NCBI GenBank assembly: GCA_013306675.1
Contig: JABLUY010000214.1
Span: forward strand, 1-64,000
Origin: Thraustochytrium sp. TN22
Taxonomy: Eukaryota > Sar > Bigyra > Thraustochytrida > Thraustochytriidae
Length of the DNA stretch: 64,000 nucleotides
Reading direction: 5' to 3'
The notes below the pieces were generated by a model. The model saw only the letters and a list, made by a program, of their open reading frames with translations, searched no databases and was not told the DNA's origin. Both the position numbers and the translations under genes were made by a program. The stretch's first letter is position 1. The number at the start of each line of letters is the position of its first letter. Of this stretch, positions 40,554-49,648 are shown in pieces.

Positions 40554-43073
40554 CTAGCCAAGGTTCTGGAAGAGCTGGAGACGGCCGTCAGCGCCGGCGG
40601 AAAAGAGCCAGGGCTGCGTCGGGTGAAAGGCAATGGAGAGAACACCCAGGCCGTCGAGCGTCTGCTCGTGGCCGCGCAGCACCTTGACGGGGATCAGATA
40701 CGGGTCCTTGTCGAAGTCATCAAAGATGCGGGCGTGGAAGACGTGCACGTTGCCGTCGTCGGCGGATGAGGCAAAGAGCGGGTAGCGCGAGTGAAAGGCA
40801 ACCCCGCGCAGGGCCTTCTTGTGGTATCGCAGCGTGCGCCAGGGCTTGCTGGAGAGGTCGAGGTCGAACCAAGTCATGCGTCGGTCGTAGGTGCCGACGA
40901 CGAGGTTGTTGCCGTCCGGGTGCAGCGCCATGCAGGAGATCCACTGCGCGCCGGTGAAGAGCTGACGCAGACGCGTCTGCTTGGCGAGGTGGTAGACGTG
41001 GACGTAGCGCTTGGTGGCAACGAAGAGGATGGGCTTGCGCGGGTGGAAGAGGATGCGCTGCACGCGCTGGTCCTTTTCAAAGTGCAACGGGCGCTGCGAC
41101 ATGCGCTTGGCGACGTGGTGCACGGTGACCTGGGCATCGGAGCGCTTCGTAGAAGCGACGGTGGCCAGGTAGTCGCCCTTGGGGTGCCAGACGAGGTCCT
41201 CGACGGGACCGGCGTCGGTCTCCTTGAAGAAGAGCAGGGTGGTGCCGTCGGCGTCGCGGCGCCAGCCGGCCATGGCGCGGCTGGCGCGCATCGCCTCGCG
41301 CATCCTCGCGGCGGCCTCCTCGTCTTCCTCGTTGTCGGCGGCGGGCACAAAGGCGCCGGCGGCGTCTGCGGTGGCCTCGGGCTCCTGGGCGCCGGCGGCG
41401 AGCGGGCCGTCGGCGGAGAGCGCGCCGCTCATGAGGCGCTCGGTGGCCTCGGCCTGGTCCTCATCGGCGAAGGTGGCGGCGCTGACGTCGACGAAGACGA
41501 CCTTGTCGTCGACGGCAACGGCCAGCACGCGGTTCTGTGGCTGCGGGTTCCAAGCGACGCGCGAGATGAAGGCGCGCGCGGCCGGGTCGGCGTCGACCTC
41601 CTCGGCATCGTCCGTCTCCTGAGCGAGCGCGCGCTCCTCGGCGGCCTTGCGCGCGGCCGCAGCCGTGGGCGCGAAGCGCGAGAGGTCCATGGAGAGCAGG
41701 CAGCGGCCCGAGTCGACCTCCCAGACGCGCAGCACGAGGTCGTCGCCGCCCGAGGCGAGGAGCTCGCCGGTCGGGTCGACGGCGAGCGTGCGCACGCGGC
41801 CGTGGTGGCCAAAGTACGTGACGGCGACGTGGTTCGGGAAGGGCCGCAGCTCCGAGGGCTTGGGCAGCTTCGGCACGAGCGACTCCGGGTCGATGTTGAT
41901 GCGGCGCACCTCCTTGCGCGGCGCCAGGTAGAGGTCGAGGCAGCGCTCGAAGCGCTCGCGCACAAAGTCCTGGTACGCCGGCACGCGGCGCATCTGCGCA
42001 AAGTCCTGCGGCAGGTAGTTGATCTTGCGATCGTCCGGATGAGCGTCCTGCCACTCCTTGGCCTCCTCGGCCGTCGGCAGGTACTCGGGCGGCGGGTGGT
42101 ACGACTCGCGGTGGTCGGGCGGCGCCACCTTGGGCGCCGGGATGTGCCGCGGCGCCTTGCGCCGCTTCGTGACCTCGTCCACCATGTCATCCTCACCCCA
42201 CATGAGATAGACCTCGGGCTTGGCCTCCTTCTTGGTCGCCGGCTGGCCCTTGCGCAGCACCTCGCCCGCGCGGATCGCGTGTACCAGCTTCATCACCTTC
42301 ATGCGCTCGTGCTTGGACGGGATGAACCGCCGCTTCGGCTCGTACGGCTCCGCAATCGGCATCACCGCCTTCTCGCCCGTGTAGTAGTCCACGTAGTCCG
42401 GCTCCGGGTCGAAGCCCTGCTCCGGGAACTTGCCCTCCAGCATGCGCCGCGCCATGATGAGCTCGCGATCGGTCAGCACGATCGTGCGGTCATTCTTGGC
42501 GTCGTAGAACGTGCGCCGGTAGAACGGATCGTCCTTGCTCGCCAGGTACTTGTCCACCTCGTCCATGCCATTGGCCCGCCCGATCTTGCGCCCGGCCTTG
42601 TCGTAGCCGATGTGGTCGAACTCATCATACCAGTGCAGCGGCACGTTGCCGATGGTGTTGAGCTCGTGCTCCTCGTCTGACGACGCGTAGTCGTCCGCGC
42701 GCACGTCCTCGTCGCCCACCAGCTCGCGTTTCCCGGCAGTGGCCTTGCCGTTGCGGGCCTTGCCGTCGCGGGCCTTGCCGTCGCGGGCCTTGCCTCCGGC
42801 CTTGCTCTTCTTGCTGCTGGCGCTGCCGCCGCGCGCCTCGGCCTCGGCCCTGGCCAGCATGCTCTCGCTGAAAGCCAGCCCGTCGGCGCCGGACCCGTCT
42901 TGGTCCTCTTCGTCCTCGTCCTCGTCCTCCTCCTCCTCCTCTTCATCGTCGGACGACTCGCCCTCGATGACCACCTCCTGGTCCTCGTCGCCCTCCAGCA
43001 GGTCGTCCTCCTCGCCGGCGTACGCCTCGCTCATGCCCAGCGGCAGCGGGCCGCCGCGCCGCGCGCCCGACAT
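40554..43073 (-). CDS. BOP1: Ribosome biogenesis protein BOP1/Erb1
   Basis: BOP1 (yeast Erb1), with PES1 and WDR12, forms the PeBoW complex needed for 27S pre-rRNA processing and 60S assembly in the nucleolus. This 839-residue protein starts with an acidic, Ser/Asp/Glu-rich region. The BOP1 N-terminal domain (about 140-400) follows: NTIGNVPLHWYDEFDHIGYD, DPFYRRTFYD, EPYEPKRRFIPSKHE, HIPAPKVAPPDHRESYHPP and MRRVPAYQDFVRERFERCLD. The C-terminal WD40 propeller (about 420-839) begins YFGHHGRVRTLAVDP and ends FHPTQPWLFSAGADGRLQLF. An Ala/Glu-rich insert lies within the propeller near 520-600. ATG 43073 begins MSGARRGGPLPLGM. The leader carries a GGCT repeat directly before it, and translation further upstream is low-complexity. 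Confidence 0.97.
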   Translation of the reverse strand: MSGARRGGPLPLGMSEAYAGEEDDLLEGDEDQEVVIEGESSDDEEEEEEDEDEDEEDQDGSGADGLAFSESMLARAEAEARGGSASSKKSKAGGKARDGKARDGKARNGKATAGKRELVGDEDVRADDYASSDEEHELNTIGNVPLHWYDEFDHIGYDKAGRKIGRANGMDEVDKYLASKDDPFYRRTFYDAKNDRTIVLTDRELIMARRMLEGKFPEQGFDPEPDYVDYYTGEKAVMPIAEPYEPKRRFIPSKHERMKVMKLVHAIRAGEVLRKGQPATKKEAKPEVYLMWGEDDMVDEVTKRRKAPRHIPAPKVAPPDHRESYHPPPEYLPTAEEAKEWQDAHPDDRKINYLPQDFAQMRRVPAYQDFVRERFERCLDLYLAPRKEVRRINIDPESLVPKLPKPSELRPFPNHVAVTYFGHHGRVRTLAVDPTGELLASGGDDLVLRVWEVDSGRCLLSMDLSRFAPTAAAARKAAEERALAQETDDAEEVDADPAARAFISRVAWNPQPQNRVLAVAVDDKVVFVDVSAATFADEDQAEATERLMSGALSADGPLAAGAQEPEATADAAGAFVPAADNEEDEEAAARMREAMRASRAMAGWRRDADGTTLLFFKETDAGPVEDLVWHPKGDYLATVASTKRSDAQVTVHHVAKRMSQRPLHFEKDQRVQRILFHPRKPILFVATKRYVHVYHLAKQTRLRQLFTGAQWISCMALHPDGNNLVVGTYDRRMTWFDLDLSSKPWRTLRYHKKALRGVAFHSRYPLFASSADDGNVHVFHARIFDDFDKDPYLIPVKVLRGHEQTLDGLGVLSIAFHPTQPWLFSAGADGRLQLFQNLG

Positions 43074-43074
43074 G

Positions 43075-43107
43075 CTGGCTGGCTGGCTGGCCGGCTGGCT
43101 GGCTGCC
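43075..43107. repeat. GGCT tetranucleotide repeat abutting the BOP1 start codon
   Basis: About eight units with one variant, ending one base from the BOP1 ATG complement. It must lie in the BOP1 leader if the ATG call is right. Confidence 0.93.
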
Positions 43108-45837
43108 AGGCTTCGCCGCCGCCTCGCCGCCGCCTCTTCGCGCCTCGCCAGCCGCGCCGACCGCGCCGCGCAAGAGTTCTGCCAGGTCTTGCCTGCGCCA
43201 AGCGTGGACCAGCCAGTCGGCGCCGCCTGCTTGCGCGCCTCGTCGCACGCGCAGGAACCGCCACTGCGCGCCTCGCAGTGGCCGCCTTCTGCGCATCGGG
43301 TGCGCGGTGGTTCGCTTTCGCAATCCAGGTTCACCTCACTGCATCGACGCAATTCGACGAGATCGCGGCGCGGCGCTGCCTTGCGCTGCGCTGCGCTGCA
43401 CTGCGCTGCGCTGCGCTGCACTGCCTGCGGCTGCCTGCGCTGCCTGCCTGCAGCCAAGGCCAGCCCGCTGGCCAGCGTCACTGGCTAGCAGCGGTGAGGA
43501 AAAAGGGCTGGGAGGAAGGGCGCGGCGATGATGAGCTGCCGGAGGACGGACGCCGAGTCGTGGTCGGACGATGATGAGTTGAGACGATGATGAGTTGAGC
43601 CGCGGGAGGATCGTGGCCTCCGGGGCCAACGTCGGGCTGGCCAACGAGCTCGCGAGTGCCCAGGAGCTCGGCAAGTCCATCGCACCTCGATCAAGAAGTT
43701 GAAGCAAGCAGCCTGCCACGGTGGCGCATCCGCCACACGTGGTAAGGATCTGTTCCTCCCAAATCCGCCATCATCTAGAGGCACAGGCCGGCACTTGGCT
43801 GCGAGTTGAGCAGCGCTGCAGCTGAGGCACCGCCAGCGGGCGCTGGCCAGCCGCCCGGGCGTGGAGCGCGGCTGCCATCACCAGGCGAAGCGTCGGAGAG
43901 AGACGCTGGCGCCCGCCCAGCGGACTCGCAACCCGCCTCCGGCCCGGCTGGCTCAGGCCGGCCGCGCACGAGGCGGCTCCTGGTGCAAGGCGGCGCGAGC
44001 CCCCTCCGGACAAGCTGGCAAGTCACAGAAGGGCACATCTTTCGAACGCTGGCTCAAGTTGCCATCCGTGGCCGATTCGAGTTGCCAAGAACTGCGGCGA
44101 TCGATTGGCTCCACTGCCAACTGTCCACGACGTCCGACACGCCGGGCCTCAGGCGCAGGTCAAACGCTCGAAGCAAGCCACGAGAAGGAGCTCTGTTATC
44201 CGCCACCGGCGGCCGTTTTCCTTCCCGTGGCCTTTGCTCGGCAGGGCTGTGCAGTTCGGCAGAGGAGCAGCCGCAGGCAGGGAAGCAACGGGCTAGGACA
44301 CGACGAGCGAGCAGGCACTAGCTTAGCTCGCCAGAGGCAGGCAGCGAGCCAGCCGTGGCCGGAGGAAAGGTCCTACCGGCCAAACCCGCGCTGCAGGAGA
44401 CGCGTCGGGCGAGCGAGCTTTCCGAGAGCCTGAGAGAACTCTCTCCGTCGGGGCGCATTTGCCGGCCTGCGGGCACGCTGCGGGATTCGTCGCCGACTCG
44501 ACTCGGCGGACAACGGTGCCCTCGGTCGCGTCCGCGCGCGTCCGCAGCTGCCGCTGCTGCTGCTGTGCTGTCCTTCGTGTCCTGCGCTGCGCTCTCCAAG
44601 ACGCCGTTGCGCCGCCGTCGTGCGTCGCCTGGCCGTCAGTCCGAGGTGGACAGGCTCCGCCTCTAGCTAGCTAGCTAGCTAGCTCGGCCAGCTAGCCGCA
44701 GCGCGCCGCAGCGCCGATCTCTCGCAGTGCCCTCGCCCATGAGCACTTGACCGGCACTTGGCTGTTCGCTCTTCGGAACGCGCCGGACTTGGAGTGGACC
44801 AATCAGTTGGCTGTTCGCGAATCAAGACCCGTGGCCAAGCACGGCAAGGTCTTCACTGTGGCCAGCAGCTCGCGACATCTCGCAGACCCGGCCCGCAGCC
44901 AGTGCCCTCACTGTGGCCAGCAGCGCACTGCGCCTGGCCCGCGCGAAACATCGACAAGTGCGCAAGTCGGGCGTGTGCGGGCCGGCACTGCCACTGGTCT
45001 GCCAGGGTTGGCGCCTGTCAGAGTCAGCAGTAAGAACTTGTGATCGGCGATGTCGCACTGCGACTGCTCCGGCGTCACCTTCGCTCATGATCGCTGCCTG
45101 CCGCCGGCTGGCCGCAGCTCTGCGGCAGCTGGCTGGCAGGCTCGCCGGCCGTTCGCATCGCATCGCGTGCGTCTTTCACCGCGCGCGTCTTTCCACGCAG
45201 GCGTAAGTTATGGGCAGACTCTGGCCCAGGGCCCCAGGCCAGTCTCGGCGGCCGCCTCGCCGCCTCGGCCTCGGCCTCGGCCCTGTCCCCCTGGCTGGCT
45301 GGCTGGCTGACTGACTGGCTGGCTGGCTGACTCGGGCTGCCTCGGCTCACCACCTGCCACTGCAGCCAGCCAGACGCCAACGGCGTCCGCTCCCCCCCCG
45401 TACGGCTTCAACTCAGGAGGCCCGAAATTGCTGCAGACCCGCATGGGGAGAGAAAGACACTCTACGTGCTTTTCCCGACGCCCCAACGCGGGCCAACGCG
45501 CACAAGGGAGGCCAACGCCGGTGCCCTGCAGCGCGCTGCGGGAGCTGCGGGCGCTGCGTGCACTGCGGGACGTCTTTCCGAACTGCCAAGCAGCCGCTGA
45601 AGCAGCTAGCTTTCCGAGCTGCTTTTGAGTAGCGAGGAGTAGAGGGTCAGGCTGGCCCAGAGAGGCAGAGGGGCCAGGGGCCCAGAGAGGAAGCAGGAGG
45701 AGGCAGAGCGAGCCGCGACGCGACGCGGCCTCCGGGCCAGGGCGGGGAGCGAGCAGACCGTGAATCGATCGGCGATCGACCCGCAGGCAGTCAATCAGCC
45801 GCGAGGATCCGAGCGCAGCCAAGCCAGCGCCGCCCGG

Positions 45838-45894
45838 AAGCCAAGGCAAGCCAAGGCAAGGCAAGGCAAGGCAGGCAGGCAGGCCAGCCTCCGC
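45838..45894. repeat. AAGGC/GGCA short tandem repeat upstream of the small protein gene
   Basis: Pentanucleotide AAGGC units pass into tetranucleotide GGCA units. It ends about 110 bp before the ATG at 46005. Confidence 0.85.
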
Positions 45895-46004
45895 GCGCCG
45901 CGTCGCCCCGCACCGCTCGCGTCGCGTCGCCTTGTCGCGTCGTGGCGGTCCCAAGCAAGCGAGCAAGCGCTTACAAGGCAAGCAAGCGCGTGGAGACGAA
46001 CGAG

Positions 46005-46319
46005 ATGGTGGACGGCCTGGGCGGCGGCGTCGACGGCAGGCCGCGCACGGCGGGCGAGGCCGACGCGGAGATGGCGGAACGCAGGCCACAGCGCGGGCTC
46101 GCGAGCCGTGTCATGCGCTTCACGAGGGCGCACGTCGACATCAGCGACGAGGAGCTCCGCCTCGTGCTCGACGAATTCCGGCGGGAGCGGACACCCCTGC
46201 CGCAGCACCGCCACCTCGCGAACCCGCAAGAGGCCAACGTGGCCTACCGCGAGCGTCTCCGCGCCATGGACGTCCTCCCAAGATTCGACCCCGTCACCGG
46301 CAAGGTCGTTCGCGAGTAG
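46005..46319 (+). CDS. Small hypothetical protein (104 residues)
   Basis: Not recognised. From the ATG at 46005 the protein begins with a Gly/Arg-rich stretch. A more ordered, amphipathic part follows: FTRAHVDISDEELRLVLDEF, then RRERTPLPQHRHLANPQEAN and YRERLRAMDVLPRFDPVTGK. The balanced composition of this part is unlike the Arg/Ala/Pro shadows around it, which is why it is kept. No signal peptide, membrane segment or zinc site is visible. The frame is open upstream to 45942 without an ATG. It converges on the transposase-derived gene with a 195-bp gap. It could instead be the last exon of a larger gene. Confidence 0.5.
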   Translation: MVDGLGGGVDGRPRTAGEADAEMAERRPQRGLASRVMRFTRAHVDISDEELRLVLDEFRRERTPLPQHRHLANPQEANVAYRERLRAMDVLPRFDPVTGKVVRE

Positions 46320-46514
46320 ATCCGCGGCACGCCGCGGGCATCGAGACATGCGATCGATACCTGAGCACCTTCTTCCCTTGATCATTCAGCCCTGACCGTT
46401 CACAGCCAGATTAAAAATTACATGTACAGCAGATGTTCCTTTCCGTTTGCAAATCTCTTCAAAAATTTCCGCGCACGTCCTTTCTCCTCACTCGTCGTCC
46501 TTCACAGTGCTTGC

Positions 46515-48509
46515 TCATGCAGCGCTTGCTTCGTTGACACTTCTGGAGAACGTCAATCGCTCCGCCTTCAGGTCCACGTCTGCTGGTAGCAGCTTGTGGC
46601 GCAGCGCATGGAGGACGAGGCCTTCGAGACGATGATCGCAAAGCGCCTGGTCCGTCACCGCAGCCGTCGCCTGGCCTGCCTCGCAAGCAGCCTCCTGCGC
46701 GGAGAGCTGTGCTTCCGACGCGTGCATGAGCAGCTCGCGGCCGCGCACGTTCGCCTCGTCGCGCAGCCGCGCGAAGATCAGCTCGCAGAAATTGAGCTCC
46801 GGCGCGCCAGGCCGTAGGCCCACAACGCGCACGGCCGCGGCTGGCGCCGCCCGAAGCAGCAATGAGTACCCTGGGAGGGCCTCCACGAGTTCTTGCGAGG
46901 CCCAGTCCTCGTGCGGCCCGTTGATTACAAGCAGCACGCAGCCCACACGTGGCCGCGTCGTCGACCCCAGCTCCAGGCGGCGCGCAAGCGCGGCAAAGGC
47001 GGCGTCCAACAGCTCCAGAAAGGCCTCCGTGGACCAGTCCAGTGCAGCGGCCGGATGACCCGGCGCTTTTGTGGGCAAGGCTTCTACCGCCACTGAAGAC
47101 GCCACCGCTGCCGACGACGACGACGACGACGACAACGACGACGACGCTAAAGAGGTCTCGCCCATCCCTGCTGTCCTCTGCGCGGTGGCGATGCCAGCGA
47201 GTGCCACCGCGGCAGCGTGCCGGGCCATGGCCGCGCTCAAGTCGGGCCGCTGCATGCGTGCCGCCAGGACGCCGACTCCGGGCGTTGGCGACGCCGCTAC
47301 GGCCACCTGGGTCACGAGCGAACGCTTACGGCCCTGTCGCATCACCACAGACTTGTGCTCGCCGCCCAGTGTATGTGCCGCACCCTCACCCTTGCGCAAG
47401 AGTCGCTGCAGGAACGGAACCTGGTCCAGGGCAACGACCACCACGTCTTCGAGCTGGAGCAGCCGCTGTAGTAGTTGCGCCGTGCGCCGCTTCATTCGCG
47501 CCTCCTCCGCGCCCCGTGCCGCCTTCGCCGCTGCGCCCGCCATCGCTCCCGACTCTACCTCTGCCTCTGCCTCTGCCTCTGCCTCTGCCGCCCACGAAGG
47601 CGAATGCGGCGGCCGGTGTGAGTACACGAGGAGTGTTAGGTGGTTTTGAACGCTCTGAGGGCTGCGCAGCTTCAGCCGCTCATATTCGGTGCGTACCTCC
47701 GGCACACTTAGCCAACGCCGCGCATCGAGCGGCCCATCCAGCTCCCTCTCTGCAGGTGCCATCGCCGCGTCGTCAAAGAGGACCACGAGCGCACGGAGCA
47801 ACTCCGAATTGAGCCTCTGCTGCAAAGTCGACAGCGTCAGCGTCGCATCCTCATGAAGCCATCGGCTTAAGAGCCGCTGCGTCTCACGCGCCCCGAACTT
47901 TGCGCCGCGCCCCATGCGCTCATGCCGCACGCTACGGCTGTCCACGAATCCAGCCTCGGTCCCCAGCGTGCGCACGCGCTGCACGACCTTGTCCGAGGTC
48001 GACGCCGGCATGCCCAAGAGCGAAGACACGCGCAGCCGCAGAGGTCGCCCATACTCAGCGTCGGCTAGAGCCACCAGCCGTCGCTCCTCAAGCGTCCACG
48101 TCACCCGTCGCGCTTTGCTCCCGCCTCCTTCCTCGCGCTCCCTGCGCCGCTCGCGCTTCAAGCGCAGTCGGACCGCATCCTGCTCCATCCGGGCCGCCGT
48201 ATCTGTGGGCTCTCCAAGCTCTTCAGGCCGGTGCGGCCATCGCGTCTCTTCCCTCTCCTGCGCGCTCTCCTGCTCGCTCTCCTGCGCGCTTTGCTTGTGC
48301 TGCTGCTGCTGCTCCTGCTGCTGCAGCTGCTGCTGCTGCTGCTGCTGCCGTGCCACCTTGTGCTGCTCACCTGGGCTGTGCCCAGGAGGCGCCGGCTGCA
48401 GGGAAGGGGCGTCCTCCTCCTTCTCCTCCGCGCGTATCTCCTGGCCCTCCTCTCCGGCGCCGCGGCCGGCCCCGCGGCTCGCCCGCCGCCGTCGCGCCAC
48501 CGCCGCCAT
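46515..48509 (-). CDS. Probable domesticated Tc1/mariner-type (IS630-like) DDE transposase
   Basis: This 664-residue protein has the domain order of a Tc1/mariner-type transposase. A helix-turn-helix region spans VTWTLEERRLVALADAEYG and GRGAKFGARETQRLLSRWLH, then DATLTLSTLQQRLN, which resembles Tc3-type paired HTH domains. A DDE-like domain follows. D362 lies in VVVVALDQVPF (family pattern xxFxDExxF). VLLVINGPHEDW (I529-N530) aligns with the usual xxMDNAxxH, so the second aspartate is replaced by isoleucine. LRPGAPELNFCELIFARLRD aligns with LPPYSPDLNPIEExFSxLK and keeps E576. The frame is long and uninterrupted, with a Gln-rich N-terminus (CTG repeats, 48297-48355), and no terminal inverted repeats were noticed. 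Together this suggests a host gene co-opted from a transposon, probably DNA-binding and not catalytic. The alignment was made by eye. Confidence 0.6.
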   Translation of the reverse strand: MAAVARRRRASRGAGRGAGEEGQEIRAEEKEEDAPSLQPAPPGHSPGEQHKVARQQQQQQQLQQQEQQQQHKQSAQESEQESAQEREETRWPHRPEELGEPTDTAARMEQDAVRLRLKRERRREREEGGGSKARRVTWTLEERRLVALADAEYGRPLRLRVSSLLGMPASTSDKVVQRVRTLGTEAGFVDSRSVRHERMGRGAKFGARETQRLLSRWLHEDATLTLSTLQQRLNSELLRALVVLFDDAAMAPAERELDGPLDARRWLSVPEVRTEYERLKLRSPQSVQNHLTLLVYSHRPPHSPSWAAEAEAEAEAEVESGAMAGAAAKAARGAEEARMKRRTAQLLQRLLQLEDVVVVALDQVPFLQRLLRKGEGAAHTLGGEHKSVVMRQGRKRSLVTQVAVAASPTPGVGVLAARMQRPDLSAAMARHAAAVALAGIATAQRTAGMGETSLASSSLSSSSSSSAAVASSVAVEALPTKAPGHPAAALDWSTEAFLELLDAAFAALARRLELGSTTRPRVGCVLLVINGPHEDWASQELVEALPGYSLLLRAAPAAAVRVVGLRPGAPELNFCELIFARLRDEANVRGRELLMHASEAQLSAQEAACEAGQATAAVTDQALCDHRLEGLVLHALRHKLLPADVDLKAERLTFSRSVNEASAA

Positions 48510-48820
48510 GCCGGGTTTGCCGCCGCTGCCTGCTCATGCAAATCCCAAGCCGTCTCGACGCCATCTCGGCGGGCCCTGTCGCGCGGCCGCGGCGGCGGCG
48601 GCGGCGGGGGCGGCGGCGGCGGCGGCGGGGGCGGCGGCGGCGGGGGCGGGGGCGCAGACGCGGAGTCGCGCTCGCTCGCTCGGGGTCGCTCGGTGGCACG
48701 CACGCGCGCTTGGTCGGGCGGTCGGGCGGTCGCTCGCTCGCTCGCTTGGAGACGGAGACGCGCTCGGGAAGAAGAAGAAGAAGAAGGAGGAGGAGGACCT
48801 GGAGGAGGAGGAGGAGAATT
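48510..48820. promoter_or_regulatory. Divergent promoter region with a G-rich repeat, transposase-derived gene / SYLF gene
   Basis: Only 311 bp separate two divergent ATGs, so both promoters must share it. It contains a run of GGC and GGGGGC units (48587-48654), with many G-tracts able to form G-quadruplexes on the plus strand, then GCTCGCTCG repeats (48672-48745) and a purine-rich GAAGAAG/GGAGGA tract (48767-48815) directly before the SYLF ATG. Confidence 0.6.
48587..48654 (+). repeat. GGC/GGGGGC G-rich tandem repeat
   Basis: Near-pure G and C with at least five runs of four or five guanines. It lies midway between two divergent start codons. Confidence 0.93.
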
Positions 48821-49597
48821 ATGGCGTCGCTCGAGGTGCAGATGCAGCGGCTGTCTCAGCTGCTGCGCAGCTGGCTCGAGGCGCAGCCGGACGGCGCGGC
48901 GGCCGTGCAGCAGCTGAAAAAGGCCAAGGGTCTGGTCTTCATCACCATGGTCAAGGGCGGCTTCTTCTTCAGCGGCTCGCTCGGCTACGGCATCATGCTC
49001 AAGCGCCTGGAGAATGACACCTGGAGCGGACCCATCTCGCTCATGCTCGTCTCGGCTGGCGTCGGCCTGCAGATCGGCCTTCACAAGGCGGAGCTCGTCT
49101 CCTTCCTTCAGACCGGGCGCTCGCTGCACCTGTTCGAGTCGCACAGCCAGCTCCGGCTCGGCGGCGAGTACACCATCGCCATGGCCTTTGACGGCATCAC
49201 ATTCAAAGGCGAAGCCAGTATCAACCGCAAGGGCCTCGGCGGCGACGCCTCCGTCTCCAATTCCCAAGGGCTTTTCTGCGGGCTCTCGGTGGACGGTACA
49301 CTTCTCGTCTCCAACGTGCTCGCGAACCGCGCCTTTTACGGCCACTTCGCTCACGTCGGCGCCATCCTCAACGGCAAGGTCCCGATACCGCCCGCGCGTC
49401 AGCACCACGTCGATGCCTTAGTCGAAGCCATCACTTCACTGCGCCTCGAGGCACAAGAGGTGCTGACGGAGAATGGCGACCTGGTGCTGAGAGACCACAC
49501 CGGCCCTTCGGGCCGCATCCTGCCCGTCGACTCCTCCGATTCCGTCGAGAGTCCGAACGAACCCAACGAGGCGGAAGAGCGCATGGCTCCAAGCTAA
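48821..49597 (+). CDS. SYLF-domain (Ysc84/SH3YL1-type) lipid-binding protein
   Basis: The 258-residue protein is essentially one SYLF domain, a phosphoinositide-binding fold linked to membrane ruffling and actin-driven endocytosis in SH3YL1 and yeast Ysc84. Diagnostic stretches are LKKAKGLVFITMVKGGFFFS, GSLGYGIMLKRLEN, WSGPISLMLVSAGVGLQIG and FAFSVDGTL-like GLSVDGTLLVSNVLANRAFY. The N-terminal amphipathic helix region is MASLEVQMQRLSQLLRSWLE. No SH3 domain follows, unlike the animal and yeast proteins; the tail is short, acidic and Ser/Pro-rich. ATG 48821 is preceded by a purine-rich leader, and upstream frame translation is GC-repeat-derived and rejected. The next gene on the other strand is a myotubularin-like phosphatase, also phosphoinositide-related; they converge with a 51-bp gap. 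Confidence 0.9.
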   Translation: MASLEVQMQRLSQLLRSWLEAQPDGAAAVQQLKKAKGLVFITMVKGGFFFSGSLGYGIMLKRLENDTWSGPISLMLVSAGVGLQIGLHKAELVSFLQTGRSLHLFESHSQLRLGGEYTIAMAFDGITFKGEASINRKGLGGDASVSNSQGLFCGLSVDGTLLVSNVLANRAFYGHFAHVGAILNGKVPIPPARQHHVDALVEAITSLRLEAQEVLTENGDLVLRDHTGPSGRILPVDSSDSVESPNEPNEAEERMAPS

Positions 49598-49648
49598 GAT
49601 CGACCACGACTGACAGAGAAAAGGAGACACATGTAAACAGACTTTTAT

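Larger units (their letters stand above)
43074..46004. other. 2.9 kb gene-poor divergent region, BOP1 / small protein gene
   Basis: No credible gene was recognised. It holds several tandem repeats: GGCT units at 43075-43107, CTGCG units at about 43384-43430, a CTAG-type tract at about 44661-44685, GGCT/GACT units at about 45290-45332 and AAGGC/GGCA units at about 45838-45894. A CACTGTGGCCAGCAGC motif occurs twice (near 44855 and 44918). Frames here are Arg/Ala/Pro-rich and lack family motifs. Part could be leader or non-coding RNA, but nothing supports either directly. Confidence 0.6.

Noticed and set aside
40791-42680. 629-codon plus-strand open frame
   Set aside because: It is the shadow of the BOP1 gene, whose WD40 and BOP1 N-terminal motifs are unmistakable.
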